A stretch of 64,000 nucleotides of DNA from Bradyrhizobium neotropicale (GTDB lineage Bacteria > Pseudomonadota > Alphaproteobacteria > Rhizobiales > Xanthobacteraceae), in the NCBI RefSeq assembly GCF_001641695.1, contig NZ_LSEF01000090.1:278725-342724 (forward strand). Direction: 5' to 3'. The translations under genes and the position numbers were made by a program. Shown in pieces: positions 37,201 through 45,179 of this stretch (position 1 is its first letter; every line of letters begins with the position of its first letter). Below the pieces are notes generated by a model. The model worked only from the letters and a program-made list of their open reading frames with translations. It did not search any database and was not told where the DNA came from.

Positions 37201-37308
37201 TTGCCGGATCGGCAGCACCATCGCCGCGCGCAGACCTATCAACAGGATCAGCAGGCTGACGACGACCGACAGAACCGGGCGCTTGATGAAAATATCGGTA
37301 AAGGCCAT
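34213..37308 (-). CDS. RND multidrug efflux permease (HAE1/AcrB family)
   Basis: A 1031-residue inner-membrane proton/drug antiporter. It begins MAFTDIFIKRPVLSVVVSLL, with the usual twelve spans and two large periplasmic loops. The proton-relay aspartates are in the VLAIGLVVDDAIVVVENI helix. The family end is seen in LRPILMTTAAMVTGLIPL. It works with the periplasmic adaptor encoded upstream and an outer-membrane channel that is not in this window. A palindrome lies between it and the adaptor gene. It most resembles the MexK/MdtB-like side of the family; the drug range cannot be predicted. Confidence 0.95.
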   Translation of the reverse strand: MAFTDIFIKRPVLSVVVSLLILLIGLRAAMVLPIRQYPKLSNTVINITTVYPGASADLIQGFITTPIEQAVASAEGVDYITSSSVLGTSTIQVYIKLNFDPNQALTEVLAKTNSVKYLIPKESNDPIVTKTTGQTTAVMYLGFSSEELSGSAISDYLTRVVQPVLSTVDGVASADILGGQTFAMRLWLDPVKMAGRNVSPADVAAAITANNFQSAAGQTKGYLIVSNVSTNTGLTDVNQFKKMIIKAKDGGFVRMEDIATVELAAQSTDASVAFNGEHAIFIGVQATPQGNPLTLVKGVRALFPELERNLPPSMKMKVAYDSTKFIQSSIDEVEKTLGEAVIIVIVVIFLFLASLRSVIIPVVTIPLSMIGVCTLMLALGFSFNLLTLLAMVLAIGLVVDDAIVVVENIHRHLEEGKTPVQAALQGAREIVGPVVSMTITLAAVYAPIGFLGGLTGSLFREFAFTLAGSVIVSGVIALTLSPMMCSVLLKNTEEGRFAKFVNKVFGAVTRWYGRRLDRSLDYKAITGLFAVTILGLVGFLYMHTSKELAPEEDQGIVFAVTKAPKYANIDYVDFYGDKLDKEFQKFPETDLRFVLNGINGPQGGIAGMLLKPWEERKRSSIALKPLVQAELSKIEGVQAFAFNLPPLPGGPGGLPVQMVINSTAGFQTVYEQMEKLKDAARKSGMFIVSDSDLAYNQPNVKVTIDRTKAQDLGVNMQNLGSTLAVLLGGNYINRFNLEGRSYQVIPQVPRGQRLSPDSLGGYYVTTNTGQQLPLSTVVSIKTTTDPNSLTHYNQLNSATFSAVPMPGVTIGAAVDFLESEAKKLPQGFSHDYLADSRQYVQEGNQLAITFGFALIIIFLVLAAQFESLRDPLVIMISVPMAIVGALIPLFFGVATMNIYTQVGLLTLVGLITKHGILMVEFANELQIKERLDRRSAIEMSARIRLRPILMTTAAMVTGLIPLLTATGAGAASRFSIGLVVVAGMSIGTLFTLFVLPAVYVVLATDHSKEAESERNKQIEAMDLGSKALRPT

Positions 37309-37339
37309 CGCGGCAATCTCGATTTCTTTGTCTCAAGAA

Positions 37340-37366
37340 GCATGATCCGGCCGGGCCGGATCATGC
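37340..37366. repeat. Palindrome GCATGATCCGGCC-G-GGCCGGATCATGC between RND genes
   Basis: Thirteen-base arms GCATGATCCGGCC and GGCCGGATCATGC around a single central base. The GCATGATCCGG core is the end of a rhizobial intergenic element, and the longer version is at 51712-51781. In the RND message it would form a stable hairpin in the 68-base gap between adaptor and permease. Confidence 0.7.
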
Positions 37367-37376
37367 GAGCGTTATG

Positions 37377-38570
37377 TCAGTAGCGCGGCGGCTGCGCCGG
37401 GATTTGCGGTGCCGGGTCGTTCGAAATCGACACCGGAGCGCCCGATTGCAGCTTGAGCTGGCCGACGGCGACGACCTTGTCACCCGCCTTCAGCCCTTTC
37501 AGGATCTCGGCGCGACCGTCGACCCGGTTGCCGGTCTGCACGAAGGTGCGCACCGCACTCAGGCTGGTCTTGCCGTCGTCTTCCTTTTTCTCGGTGATCA
37601 CGAACACCGCATCGCCATAGAGCGTGTAGTCCACCGCCGTTTCCGGCACGGTGATCACCGCCGGCTTGTCCGGCAGCACCACCGTGGTGGTCACGAACAT
37701 GCCGGGCTTCAGGATCTTCTCTGGATTGGCAATCGTCGCCTGCACGCGAATGTTGCGGGTGTCGGTCGAGATCTGCGGCTCGATCGTCGTGATCTTGCCC
37801 TCGAAGGTGCGGCCTGGATAGGCGTCGACCTTTAGCCGGACGGGCTGGCCGACCTTGAGGTTGCCAGAGTCCTTTTCCGTCACCGTGAAGTTGGCCCACA
37901 GCTCCGACAGATCGGTCAGCGACACGATGGCCGTGCCTGCAGTGAGATACTGACCGAGTTCGACCTTGCGGACGCCGAGATCGCCGGAGAACGGCGCGCG
38001 CACCAGCTTCTGCGAGATCAGCGCCTCGGTCTTGGCGATGCCGGCCAGCGCCTGGTCGTAGGCGGCCTGCGCGGTATCGACGGTCGCCTGCGGACCGAAC
38101 TGGCGCGACGCGAGCTGCTTGGCACGGTCGAGCGAAAGCTGCGCCACGGTCGCCTGCGCCTTGTAGTTGGCGAGGTCGCCCTGCTCCGGCGCGTCGAACA
38201 GCTGCACCAGCGGCGTGCCTTCATCAACATGCGCGCCCGGCTCGAACTTGATCTCGGTGACGCGGCCGTTGACGTCGGTGGTGACGTTGACCTGGTGCAC
38301 GGCAGCGAGTTCGCCGACCGCGGTCAAGAGGTTCGGCACCACCTCCGACTTCGCCTCGGCGGCGCTGACGGCCACCGGCGGCGGCTTGTTGTTGGCGAAG
38401 AACTGCTTGATCATCTGGCCGCGGAAAGAGTTGAACCAGACGAGGCCGCCGACGAGCACGCCCAGCAGCGTGCCGACGATGAGGAACCAGCGCACCGGCT
38501 TGACGGGACGCTTGGCAGCCTTGTTGTCGATCGGTTCGCCCGAAATCTTGTGTTCGGCTACGATGTTCAT
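37377..38570 (-). CDS. RND efflux periplasmic adaptor (membrane fusion protein)
   Basis: A 397-residue adaptor with an N-terminal membrane anchor (WFLIVGTLLGVLVGGLVWF), a barrel-sandwich hybrid domain (TDVNGRVTEIKFEPGAHV), a short helical hairpin and the second half (KLVRAPFSGDLGVRKVELGQ), then the beta-barrel and C-terminal domains. It bridges the RND permease to an outer-membrane channel. The ATG at 38570 lies one base after the TetR stop; the frame is open further upstream, but within the TetR gene. The order TetR-adaptor-permease is standard. Confidence 0.93.
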   Translation of the reverse strand: MNIVAEHKISGEPIDNKAAKRPVKPVRWFLIVGTLLGVLVGGLVWFNSFRGQMIKQFFANNKPPPVAVSAAEAKSEVVPNLLTAVGELAAVHQVNVTTDVNGRVTEIKFEPGAHVDEGTPLVQLFDAPEQGDLANYKAQATVAQLSLDRAKQLASRQFGPQATVDTAQAAYDQALAGIAKTEALISQKLVRAPFSGDLGVRKVELGQYLTAGTAIVSLTDLSELWANFTVTEKDSGNLKVGQPVRLKVDAYPGRTFEGKITTIEPQISTDTRNIRVQATIANPEKILKPGMFVTTTVVLPDKPAVITVPETAVDYTLYGDAVFVITEKKEDDGKTSLSAVRTFVQTGNRVDGRAEILKGLKAGDKVVAVGQLKLQSGAPVSISNDPAPQIPAQPPRY

Positions 38571-38571
38571 G

Positions 38572-39273
38572 TCATGCACTTTCTGCAATCGCCGTCTTGC
38601 CGGCACCCGGCGCCAAAGCGCGGTCCAGATGCGAAGCAATTGCGGCGTCGTTAAGTCCTATACCCCTCAGAAGAAACTCACAGAGCTGCCGCTCCAGATC
38701 GTTCGCCTTGCCGTAAGCGAGACAGGGCGTGGCCGGCAGCCTGGTCAGCGCAGCCGTCATCACCGAATGATGCGCAAACCAGAACAGGTTGAGCGGCTCG
38801 CCGCCGCAAGGCCGCGCATCGCCCGCGGCGACCGCGCGCTCGAGCGAGGCGACGAAGACCGCGCCGATCAGCTTCTCGATCTTGGCATATAGCAGGCGCG
38901 CGAACTCGCCATCATCCAGATGGCTCGTGGCCATCAGTCGCAGGCGCTGCGCCTCCTCCTGGTCGGGACCGTCGGCGATCTCGAGGAAATGCTGGACCAT
39001 GCCGCGGATCAGCTCGACCAGGGCGGCGGTCGACGGCTCGCGCTCGAGCAGCTCCATCAGCGCCGGGTCGGCCTCGCATTCGTCGCTCAGGATTTCGGCA
39101 TAGAGCGCCGCCTTGGACGGGAAATGCTTGAACAGCAGCGCCTCGGAAATGGCAGCAGCGGCCGCCACGCTCTTGGTCGTGGTGCCGTTATAGCCATGTC
39201 GGGCAAAGCAACGTTTGGCGGCACCGAGGATCAATTGACGCCTCAGGTCGCTCGTCATGCGTAATGAGCTCAT
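38572..39273 (-). CDS. TetR-family repressor of the RND operon
   Basis: A 233-residue regulator. The N-terminal helix-turn-helix region is RQLILGAAKRCFARHGYNGT followed by TTKSVAAAAAISEALLFKHF. The C-terminal ligand domain is variable. The start is either ATG 39273 or ATG 39258; neither has a clear ribosome site. A palindromic operator (39278-39293) lies just upstream over the likely -10 element, so it probably represses itself and the efflux genes that follow in the same transcript. The C-terminal segment LNDAAIASHLDRAL is followed by a short tail. Confidence 0.88.
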   Translation of the reverse strand: MSSLRMTSDLRRQLILGAAKRCFARHGYNGTTTKSVAAAAAISEALLFKHFPSKAALYAEILSDECEADPALMELLEREPSTAALVELIRGMVQHFLEIADGPDQEEAQRLRLMATSHLDDGEFARLLYAKIEKLIGAVFVASLERAVAAGDARPCGGEPLNLFWFAHHSVMTAALTRLPATPCLAYGKANDLERQLCEFLLRGIGLNDAAIASHLDRALAPGAGKTAIAESA

Positions 39274-39277
39274 GCTA

Positions 39278-39293
39278 GTGAGTAAGCACTCAC
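39278..39293. promoter_or_regulatory. TetR operator palindrome of the efflux operon
   Basis: GTGAGTAAGCACTCAC has perfect six-base arms (GTGAGT / ACTCAC) around AAGC. It covers the candidate -10 element of the TetR gene and lies 5 bases before its ATG at 39273. Operators of similar GTGAGT-type sequence are known for repressors of RND systems. Confidence 0.65.
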
Positions 39294-39308
39294 CCACGCA
39301 AAAGTCAA
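39280..39308 (-). promoter_or_regulatory. Promoter of the TetR-RND operon
   Basis: On the minus strand TTGACT (39308-39303) and TTACTC (39285-39280) are spaced by 17 bases. The -10 element is a modest match but lies within the operator, which supports the reading. Confidence 0.5.
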
Positions 39309-39423
39309 GCAAAATGCTGCGTCGCAACCTAAATGGGTTGTAGATTCAACGGAAATTTACGAGCAGCGGCCGCCTGCCGGCACGATCCGGCGGGTCCCAT
39401 TGAGGGTCGATTCGAACGGGGGC

Positions 39424-40014
39424 CTAGATCGGCTGGAAACCGAGGTCGCCGCGGATCCGGTTGACGATATAGGTCCCGTCCCGGCTTGGCAAAATCCGCT
39501 CTACGTTGGCGCTGTCGATCTTCACATTGGCAAAGCGCGGCCCGGCCGAGACGTCATGGACGGTTTTGGCGAAAGCCTCCACCTCGGCCATGGTCGAGAT
39601 CGCCCGGCTGTCCGGAATGCCGCAGGCCCTGGCGACGCCGACGAGGTCGGCGGCCGCGGAGGTGTGGCTGGTCTGGCCGCCGGTCTCACCATAGCACTCG
39701 TTGTCGAGCACCACGATTGAGAGATTCGACGGCTTCTGCAGGCCGATGGTGGCAAGGCTCCCCATGCCCATCAGCATCTCGCCGTCCCCGGTGATGACCA
39801 GCACCGGGAGCTTCGGCTGCGCCAGCGCGAGCCCGAGGCCGATCATCGGCGCGCCGCCCATGCCGCCCCAGAGGTAGAAATTGCGCGCATGGTCGCCGGC
39901 GGCGGTGATGTCGTTGGTGGAGGCGCCGAGGCCGCCGATCGCGACGACATCCTTGCGGTTCGCAAGCAGCGCGGACACCACCTGGCGGCGGTCGAGGAGA
40001 TTGGCCTTGCTCAT
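39424..40014 (-). CDS. Thiamine-diphosphate decarboxylase, PP-domain subunit
   Basis: A 196-residue protein holding only the pyrophosphate-binding domain of thiamine-diphosphate enzymes. The TDP motif starts GDGEMLMGMGSLATIGL and continues to VVLDNECYGETGG, with the metal-ligand Asn. It resembles the beta subunit (ComE-like) of sulfopyruvate and phosphonopyruvate decarboxylases. The ATG at 40014 overlaps the stop of the PYR-domain gene (ATGA); an open frame upstream lies over that gene. With the next entry it should form one active enzyme acting on a 2-oxo acid. Confidence 0.85.
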   Translation of the reverse strand: MSKANLLDRRQVVSALLANRKDVVAIGGLGASTNDITAAGDHARNFYLWGGMGGAPMIGLGLALAQPKLPVLVITGDGEMLMGMGSLATIGLQKPSNLSIVVLDNECYGETGGQTSHTSAAADLVGVARACGIPDSRAISTMAEVEAFAKTVHDVSAGPRFANVKIDSANVERILPSRDGTYIVNRIRGDLGFQPI

Positions 40015-40565
40015 TTGGTGAAAACCTTCGCGCCGATCAGGCGCTGCGACAACAGGACTGCGGTCGGCGTAAGGGCATTGTAGGCTTGTGCCGCGGCCGC
40101 TTCGAGCACCGCGGGCACCTCGGCTGCGTTCGATGCCCGCAGCACCTTGACGCCCGAGAGTTCGAAGACGCCTTGCGTGGTCGAGCCCATCGGCACCTGC
40201 CAGGGATTGAACTCGCCCCACTCTCCGCGCATGGTCACGAGGGTGAGGAACGGGTAGCGCAGGATCGGGATCAGCGACAACATGTTGATGCAGTTGCCGA
40301 CCCCGCTCGACTGCATCAGCAGCACGCCACGCTGTCCGCCGGTCCAGGCACCGGCCAGAAGCGCCACGCCCTCCTCTTCCGTCGTCAGTGGAATGCCGCG
40401 CATGGTGGACGAGCCCTGCACGCGTTGGATCAGCTTCGAATGTCCGGCATCAGGCACGTAAGGCACCTGCCGGACGTCGAAGCGTTGCAATGTCGCGAAA
40501 ATATCATCGGGCCAAAGAGTGCTCGATTCGGGTGCCGTGTCGGCAGCATCAGCGCGGGCGTGCAT
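40011..40565 (-). CDS. Thiamine-diphosphate decarboxylase, PYR-domain subunit
   Basis: A 184-residue protein with only the pyrimidine-binding domain. The catalytic glutamate that activates the cofactor is in the TTEEEGVALLAGAW block (residues 61-74). VLLMQSSGVGNCINML is the following glycine-rich segment typical of ComD-like alpha subunits. It begins the two-gene operon and diverges from the P450 at 40671 with 105 bases between. The substrate is not evident: sulfopyruvate, phosphonopyruvate or another 2-oxo acid are all possible. Confidence 0.85.
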   Translation of the reverse strand: MHARADAADTAPESSTLWPDDIFATLQRFDVRQVPYVPDAGHSKLIQRVQGSSTMRGIPLTTEEEGVALLAGAWTGGQRGVLLMQSSGVGNCINMLSLIPILRYPFLTLVTMRGEWGEFNPWQVPMGSTTQGVFELSGVKVLRASNAAEVPAVLEAAAAQAYNALTPTAVLLSQRLIGAKVFTK

Positions 40566-40670
40566 TTTCCTGTCCGGTCAGAGCAAATCGTGGCACGACT
40601 GTAGACGGTGAGCCGCATCGCTCGAAACAGCGAAAACGGCATATCGGTCTCAACCGGCGAGTATGGCGGC

Positions 40671-41891
40671 ATGAACGCAGATGCGAGAGAACTGGCGGCC
40701 AATTTCGATCTGGAGAAGCTGACGCCCGAGTTCTACGACAATCCCTACCCGACTTATCGTGCACTGCGGGAGAACGAGCCGGTCAAGCGCCTGCCGAACG
40801 GCACCGTGTTCCTGACCCGCTACGACGACCTCGTCACCACCTACAAGAACACGAAGTCTTTCAGCTCGGACAAGAAGCGCGAGTTCGCGCCGAAATACGG
40901 CGACTCCCAGCTCTACGAGCACCACACCACAAGTCTCGTCTTCAACGATCCGCCCTCTCACACTCGGGTACGGCGCCTGATCATGGGCGCGTTGTCGCCG
41001 CGCGCGATTGCAGGGATGGAGCCGGACCTCATCAAGCTGGTCGATAGCCTGCTCGACGCCATCGCTGCCAAAGGTAGTTGCGAGCTGATCGACGACTTCG
41101 CGGCCTCCATCCCGATCGAAGTGATCGGCAATCTGCTCGATGTTCCCCACGAGGAACGCGAGCCGCTCCGCGGCTGGTCGCTGGCGATCCTGGGAGCGCT
41201 CGAACCCGTCGTGTCGACCGAAGCCGCCGCGCGCGGCAACAAGGCCGTGAAGGACTTCCTCGCCTATCTCGAGACGCTGGTCGCGCGCCGGCGTCAAGAA
41301 CCCGGCAATCCCGACCGCGACGTGCTGACGCGCCTGATCCAGGGCGAGGAGAACGGCGAGCGGCTGACCGAGAAGGAATTGCTGCACAACTGCATCTTCC
41401 TGCTCAATGCCGGGCACGAGACCACCACCAACCTGATCGGCAATGGCCTGGTGGCGCTGCATCGGAACCCGGATCAGAAGCAGCGGCTGATCGACAATTC
41501 GGACCTGATCAAGACCGCAGTGGAAGAGATCCTGCGCTACGAGAGCTCGAACCAGCTCGGTAACCGCATGACCACGGAGCGAGTCGAGCTCGGCGGCGTC
41601 ATGCTCGACGCCGGCACATCGATCACGCTGTGCATCGGCGCGGCCAATCGTGATCCCGCGCAGTTTCCGGATCCGGAACGCTTCGACATCGCGCGCACGC
41701 CGAACCGCCATCTCGCCTTCGCGACGGGGGCGCATCAATGCGCCGGCATGGCGCTGGCGCGACTCGAAGGCGCGATCGCGATCTCTCGCTTCCTGGCGCG
41801 CTTCCCGAACTACGCCTTGAGCGGCCAACCGTTGCGGGGCGGACGGGTGCGTTTCCGCGGCTTCCTGAGCGTGCCCTGCTCCATCGGCTGA
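40671..41891 (+). CDS. Cytochrome P450, soluble class I type
   Basis: A 406-residue bacterial P450. The I-helix motif is AGHETTTN, the ExxR helix is EEILRYESSNQ, and the heme loop FATGAHQCAGMALARLEG has the ligand Cys357. I preferred the ATG at 40671, because the domain start (LAANFDLEKLTPEFY) follows soon after; an in-frame ATG at 40608 is possible. Such enzymes need a ferredoxin and a reductase, and neither is adjacent; a ferredoxin reductase is encoded at 56791-58011. The substrate cannot be predicted. Confidence 0.92.
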   Translation: MNADARELAANFDLEKLTPEFYDNPYPTYRALRENEPVKRLPNGTVFLTRYDDLVTTYKNTKSFSSDKKREFAPKYGDSQLYEHHTTSLVFNDPPSHTRVRRLIMGALSPRAIAGMEPDLIKLVDSLLDAIAAKGSCELIDDFAASIPIEVIGNLLDVPHEEREPLRGWSLAILGALEPVVSTEAAARGNKAVKDFLAYLETLVARRRQEPGNPDRDVLTRLIQGEENGERLTEKELLHNCIFLLNAGHETTTNLIGNGLVALHRNPDQKQRLIDNSDLIKTAVEEILRYESSNQLGNRMTTERVELGGVMLDAGTSITLCIGAANRDPAQFPDPERFDIARTPNRHLAFATGAHQCAGMALARLEGAIAISRFLARFPNYALSGQPLRGGRVRFRGFLSVPCSIG

Positions 41892-41914
41892 GGCCCTCGC
41901 CAGCACCCATCATT

Positions 41915-41944
41915 TTGAACGAACCACGCATTATCGGTTAGAAT
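41915..41944 (+). promoter_or_regulatory. Promoter of the ornithine aminotransferase gene
   Basis: TTGAAC (41915-41920) and TAGAAT (41939-41944) are spaced by 18 bases in an AT-richer stretch upstream of the ATG at 41976. The -10 matches five of six consensus bases. Confidence 0.5.
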
Positions 41945-41975
41945 GCATGAAATACATGAGCTGGAGTGACGAAGG

Positions 41976-43193
41976 ATGAGTAGTCCGCCAGTTGCTGATT
42001 TCATCACGAGGGAGGCGCGCTTCGGCGCCCGCAATTACGAGCCGCTAGGCGTTGTCCTGTCGCGCGGCGAAGGCGTCTTCGTTTGGGACACCCAGGGCAA
42101 CCGTTACCTGGATTGCCTCTCCGCCTATTCGGCGGTCAACCAGGGCCACTGCCACCCGAAAATCCTGGCCGCGATGGTCGAGCAGGCCGGCCGACTGACC
42201 CTGACCTCGCGCGCATTCCACAACGACCAACTCGCTCCCTTCTACGAAGAGATCGCAGAGCTGACCGGCTCCCACAAGGTGCTGCCGATGAACAGTGGCG
42301 CCGAGGCCGTGGAGAGCGCGATCAAGTCCGTGCGCAAATGGGGCTATGAGGTGAAGGGGGTGCCCGACGGGCAGGCCGAGATCATCGTCTGCGCCAACAA
42401 TTTCCATGGACGCACCCTCGGCATCGTCGGTTTCTCGACCGATGCGGCCACGCGCGAACATTTCGGCCCGTTTGCGCCGGGCTTCAAAATCATCCCCTTC
42501 GGCGATCTCGCAGCGCTGGAAGCCGCGATCACACCGAACACCGTCGCCTTCCTGGTAGAGCCGATCCAGGGCGAAGCCGGCGTCATCATTCCACCGGCAG
42601 GCTATTTCACGGGGGTGCGCGAGCTCTGCACTGCGCACGAGGTGATGCTGATCCTCGACGAGATCCAGACCGGGCTCGGCCGCACCGGCAAGCTGCTTGC
42701 GGAACAGCACGAGGGTATCGAGGCGGATGTGACGCTGCTCGGCAAGGCTTTGTCCGGCGGTTTCTATCCCGTCTCGGCCGTGCTTTCCAACAACGAGGTC
42801 CTCGGCACGCTGAAACCAGGTCAGCACGGCTCGACATTTGGTGGCAACCCGCTCGCCTGCGCGGTGGCGCGGGCGGCGCTCCGCGTTCTCGTCGAGGAAG
42901 GGATGATCGAGAACGCTGCGGTGCAGGGTGAGCGCTTCCTGCAAGGGCTCAAAAGCATTCGTGCCAACACCGTCCGCGAGGTGCGCGGACGCGGGCTGAT
43001 GCTGGCGGTCGAGCTCAATCCCGAAGCCGGCCTTGCGCGCCGCTACTGTGAGGCCCTACAGCTCGAAGGCATCCTCGCCAAGGATACCCACGAGCATACG
43101 ATCCGCTTCGCCCCGCCGCTGGTGATCACTGGCGACCAGGTTGATTGGGCGCTGGAGCGGATCGCGACCACGCTTACGCAGGATTTCACGTGA
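41976..43193 (+). CDS. rocD: Ornithine aminotransferase
   Basis: A 405-residue PLP-dependent class III aminotransferase that converts ornithine and 2-oxoglutarate to glutamate semialdehyde and glutamate. It closely follows the ornithine aminotransferase pattern: ARNYEPLGVVLSRGEGVFVW near the start, the PLP-phosphate site MNSGAEAVESAIK, NNFHGRTLG, Asp228 in LILDEIQTGLGRTG and Lys257 in LLGKALSGGFYPVSAV. Length matches the family. It probably serves arginine or ornithine breakdown to proline or glutamate. It is single-gene, with its own promoter candidate. Confidence 0.93.
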   Translation: MSSPPVADFITREARFGARNYEPLGVVLSRGEGVFVWDTQGNRYLDCLSAYSAVNQGHCHPKILAAMVEQAGRLTLTSRAFHNDQLAPFYEEIAELTGSHKVLPMNSGAEAVESAIKSVRKWGYEVKGVPDGQAEIIVCANNFHGRTLGIVGFSTDAATREHFGPFAPGFKIIPFGDLAALEAAITPNTVAFLVEPIQGEAGVIIPPAGYFTGVRELCTAHEVMLILDEIQTGLGRTGKLLAEQHEGIEADVTLLGKALSGGFYPVSAVLSNNEVLGTLKPGQHGSTFGGNPLACAVARAALRVLVEEGMIENAAVQGERFLQGLKSIRANTVREVRGRGLMLAVELNPEAGLARRYCEALQLEGILAKDTHEHTIRFAPPLVITGDQVDWALERIATTLTQDFT

Positions 43194-43295
43194 GGCCTGC
43201 CTGCGTCGGAATGGCGCATGCCGGAGGCGAGCGAACGATTTCGTCGCCTGCGCGTTGACAGTCACGGGCGACTGGACGAGCGAAGAGCTGCTGTC

Positions 43296-45149
43296 ATGCT
43301 TCCGCGTGGCGTTTGCCTTATGGCTTTCCTGGTTGGCGTCTTCATGCTGGCGGCGAATGTCGGCGTGCACGCCCAGCAACATGGAAGAGGTGGACCACCG
43401 GGACCCGCTGCCCGACCGGCAGCGCCACCGGCGATGGCCCGTCCCGCGGCGCCGCCAGCGATGTCGCGTCCCGCCGCACCGGCATTCCATCCACCGGCCA
43501 TGCCGCAGCGACCGGCCATGGCGCCGCATCCGGTGCCCCACTTCGCTTCGCCACCGCCGCGTCCGGCCCCACACTTCGCCGCACCGCCGCCGCGAGCGGC
43601 CCCGCACGTGGCGGCACCGCGGCCTGAGATCCGTCGGGCGCCGGCGGCACCGCAGCGTCCGGCCATGGCACCGCAGCGGACGCCGCATATCGCAGCCCCC
43701 TCGCGCCCCAGCGCGCCACCAGCCATCAGCGCACGGCCGTCGCGACAGGAGCGGATCGAACAGCGAGCGCAACAGCATCAGCAACAGATCCAGCAGCGCC
43801 AGCAGATCACGCAACAACATCAGCGCGACGCGCTGACACGCCAGAGCGCGGAACGTCAGACCCGCATCGACCGGCTGCAACAACGCATGCAGCAATTGCA
43901 GTCGAGCAAGCCGGAAGGCCGGCGGGCGCAGCATGCACAGGAGCGAGCGCTGCAGACACAGAATCGCCTGCTGCAGCGCGAGCAGAGCATGCAGCAGCGC
44001 GATCAGGCGCGCCTGCAGCGGTTGGGACCCGAGCCAACGACAGTTGGCCGAGCCGCCGCGGCCACTGCCGTCGCCGCGCGGACCGCTGAGCGCGGGCGGT
44101 TTGCGGAGCGTTTCCGCGAGCACGCGACTCCGCAAAGCCAAGCGGCACTCGTCACCCGCCAGAGCGGCTGGGCTCCCCGGCAGGCTTGGCGACACCGTCA
44201 TCCCGCGGTCTTCGTGGCCTGGCTTGGGCCGGTGTTCTGGCCGTACGCCTATTCCGATATTTTTGACTACACATTCTGGTCCTACGCGTACGAGCCCGGC
44301 TATTGGGCCTATGCCTACGACGACTTCGTCGACACCGTGTTCTGGGGCGGGGATGGCGCCTATTCCGCCTATGCCAGCATCAACCCGTATGACTATCCGC
44401 AAGCCGGTGGCAGCTACCGCGCGCGCCGCACCGCCAGCGTAAGCCAGCAGACGGTGCGGCAATTGTGTGACGCTCCGGACAAGGGCGTGACCGCGTGGCC
44501 GTTCGCGTCGATCACCCAGGCAGTACGGCCGACGCCCGAGCAGCGTACCCTGCTCGACGACTTGAAGGCCGCCGCGGCACAGGCCGCCGATGCGTTCAAG
44601 CAATCCTGCAATGATTCATATGCTCTGACGCCGCCCGGCCGCTTGCGTGCGATGACGAACCGCGTCAGCGCCACGCTCGAGGCGGTGAAGATCGTGCGGC
44701 CGGCGCTCGAAAAATTCTATGGTTCACTCAGCGATGAGCAGCAGGCGCGTTTCAACGCGCTCGGCCCCAATATCGGCGAGCGCTCGCAACAGCAGTCGCA
44801 GCACCAGGAAGCGAATGCTCAGCCCGAAAGCTGCGGCGATCCGAAATCCAGCCTGACGCAGCTCCCGATCGAACGGATCGAGGCGGCAATACATCCGGCG
44901 GGCAAGCAGAAGGAAGCGCTCGAGCGATTGGGCGATGCGACCAATCAGGCAGTTAAGGCCCTGCAGGCAGCCTGCCCGGATGAGGTGCCGCTGACCCCGG
45001 TGGGGCGACTCGAAGCGATGCAGAAGCGGCTCGAGGCCATGCTGGAGGCAGCCAATCGGGTGCAGCCGGCATTGGACGAGTTCTACGCGACGCTGAGCAG
45101 CGAGCAGAAAGCGCGCTTCAACACGCTGCCGCAGACCGCAAGCCAGTGA
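43296..45149 (+). CDS. Secreted composite protein with two Spy/LTxxQ-like repeats
   Basis: A 617-residue protein with signal peptide (LMAFLVGVFMLAANVGVHAQ). Then come a Pro/Ala/His-rich segment (about 28-147), a Gln/Arg-rich coiled coil (about 148-238), and an aromatic segment near 312-350 rich in YAY, FDYTFW and GYWAY. Two repeats of about 85 residues follow (about 408-492 and 528-615), both with LTPxGRLxAM, RVxPALExFY-like and LSxEQxARFN motifs typical of the LTxxQ/Spy family. It is probably periplasmic or envelope-linked. Spy-type domains act as chaperones or stress sensors. The ATG at 43296 was chosen because the signal peptide follows it. Confidence 0.75.
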   Translation: MLPRGVCLMAFLVGVFMLAANVGVHAQQHGRGGPPGPAARPAAPPAMARPAAPPAMSRPAAPAFHPPAMPQRPAMAPHPVPHFASPPPRPAPHFAAPPPRAAPHVAAPRPEIRRAPAAPQRPAMAPQRTPHIAAPSRPSAPPAISARPSRQERIEQRAQQHQQQIQQRQQITQQHQRDALTRQSAERQTRIDRLQQRMQQLQSSKPEGRRAQHAQERALQTQNRLLQREQSMQQRDQARLQRLGPEPTTVGRAAAATAVAARTAERGRFAERFREHATPQSQAALVTRQSGWAPRQAWRHRHPAVFVAWLGPVFWPYAYSDIFDYTFWSYAYEPGYWAYAYDDFVDTVFWGGDGAYSAYASINPYDYPQAGGSYRARRTASVSQQTVRQLCDAPDKGVTAWPFASITQAVRPTPEQRTLLDDLKAAAAQAADAFKQSCNDSYALTPPGRLRAMTNRVSATLEAVKIVRPALEKFYGSLSDEQQARFNALGPNIGERSQQQSQHQEANAQPESCGDPKSSLTQLPIERIEAAIHPAGKQKEALERLGDATNQAVKALQAACPDEVPLTPVGRLEAMQKRLEAMLEAANRVQPALDEFYATLSSEQKARFNTLPQTASQ

Positions 45150-45179
45150 CCGCCAGCAGCATTGCTTGAGATGCCGATC

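Noticed and set aside
43401..43800. Repetitive Pro/Ala-coding stretch considered as a CRISPR-like or tandem repeat array
   Set aside because: The spacing is irregular and follows codon bias of a Pro/Ala/His-rich segment of the secreted protein; there are no constant repeats or spacers.
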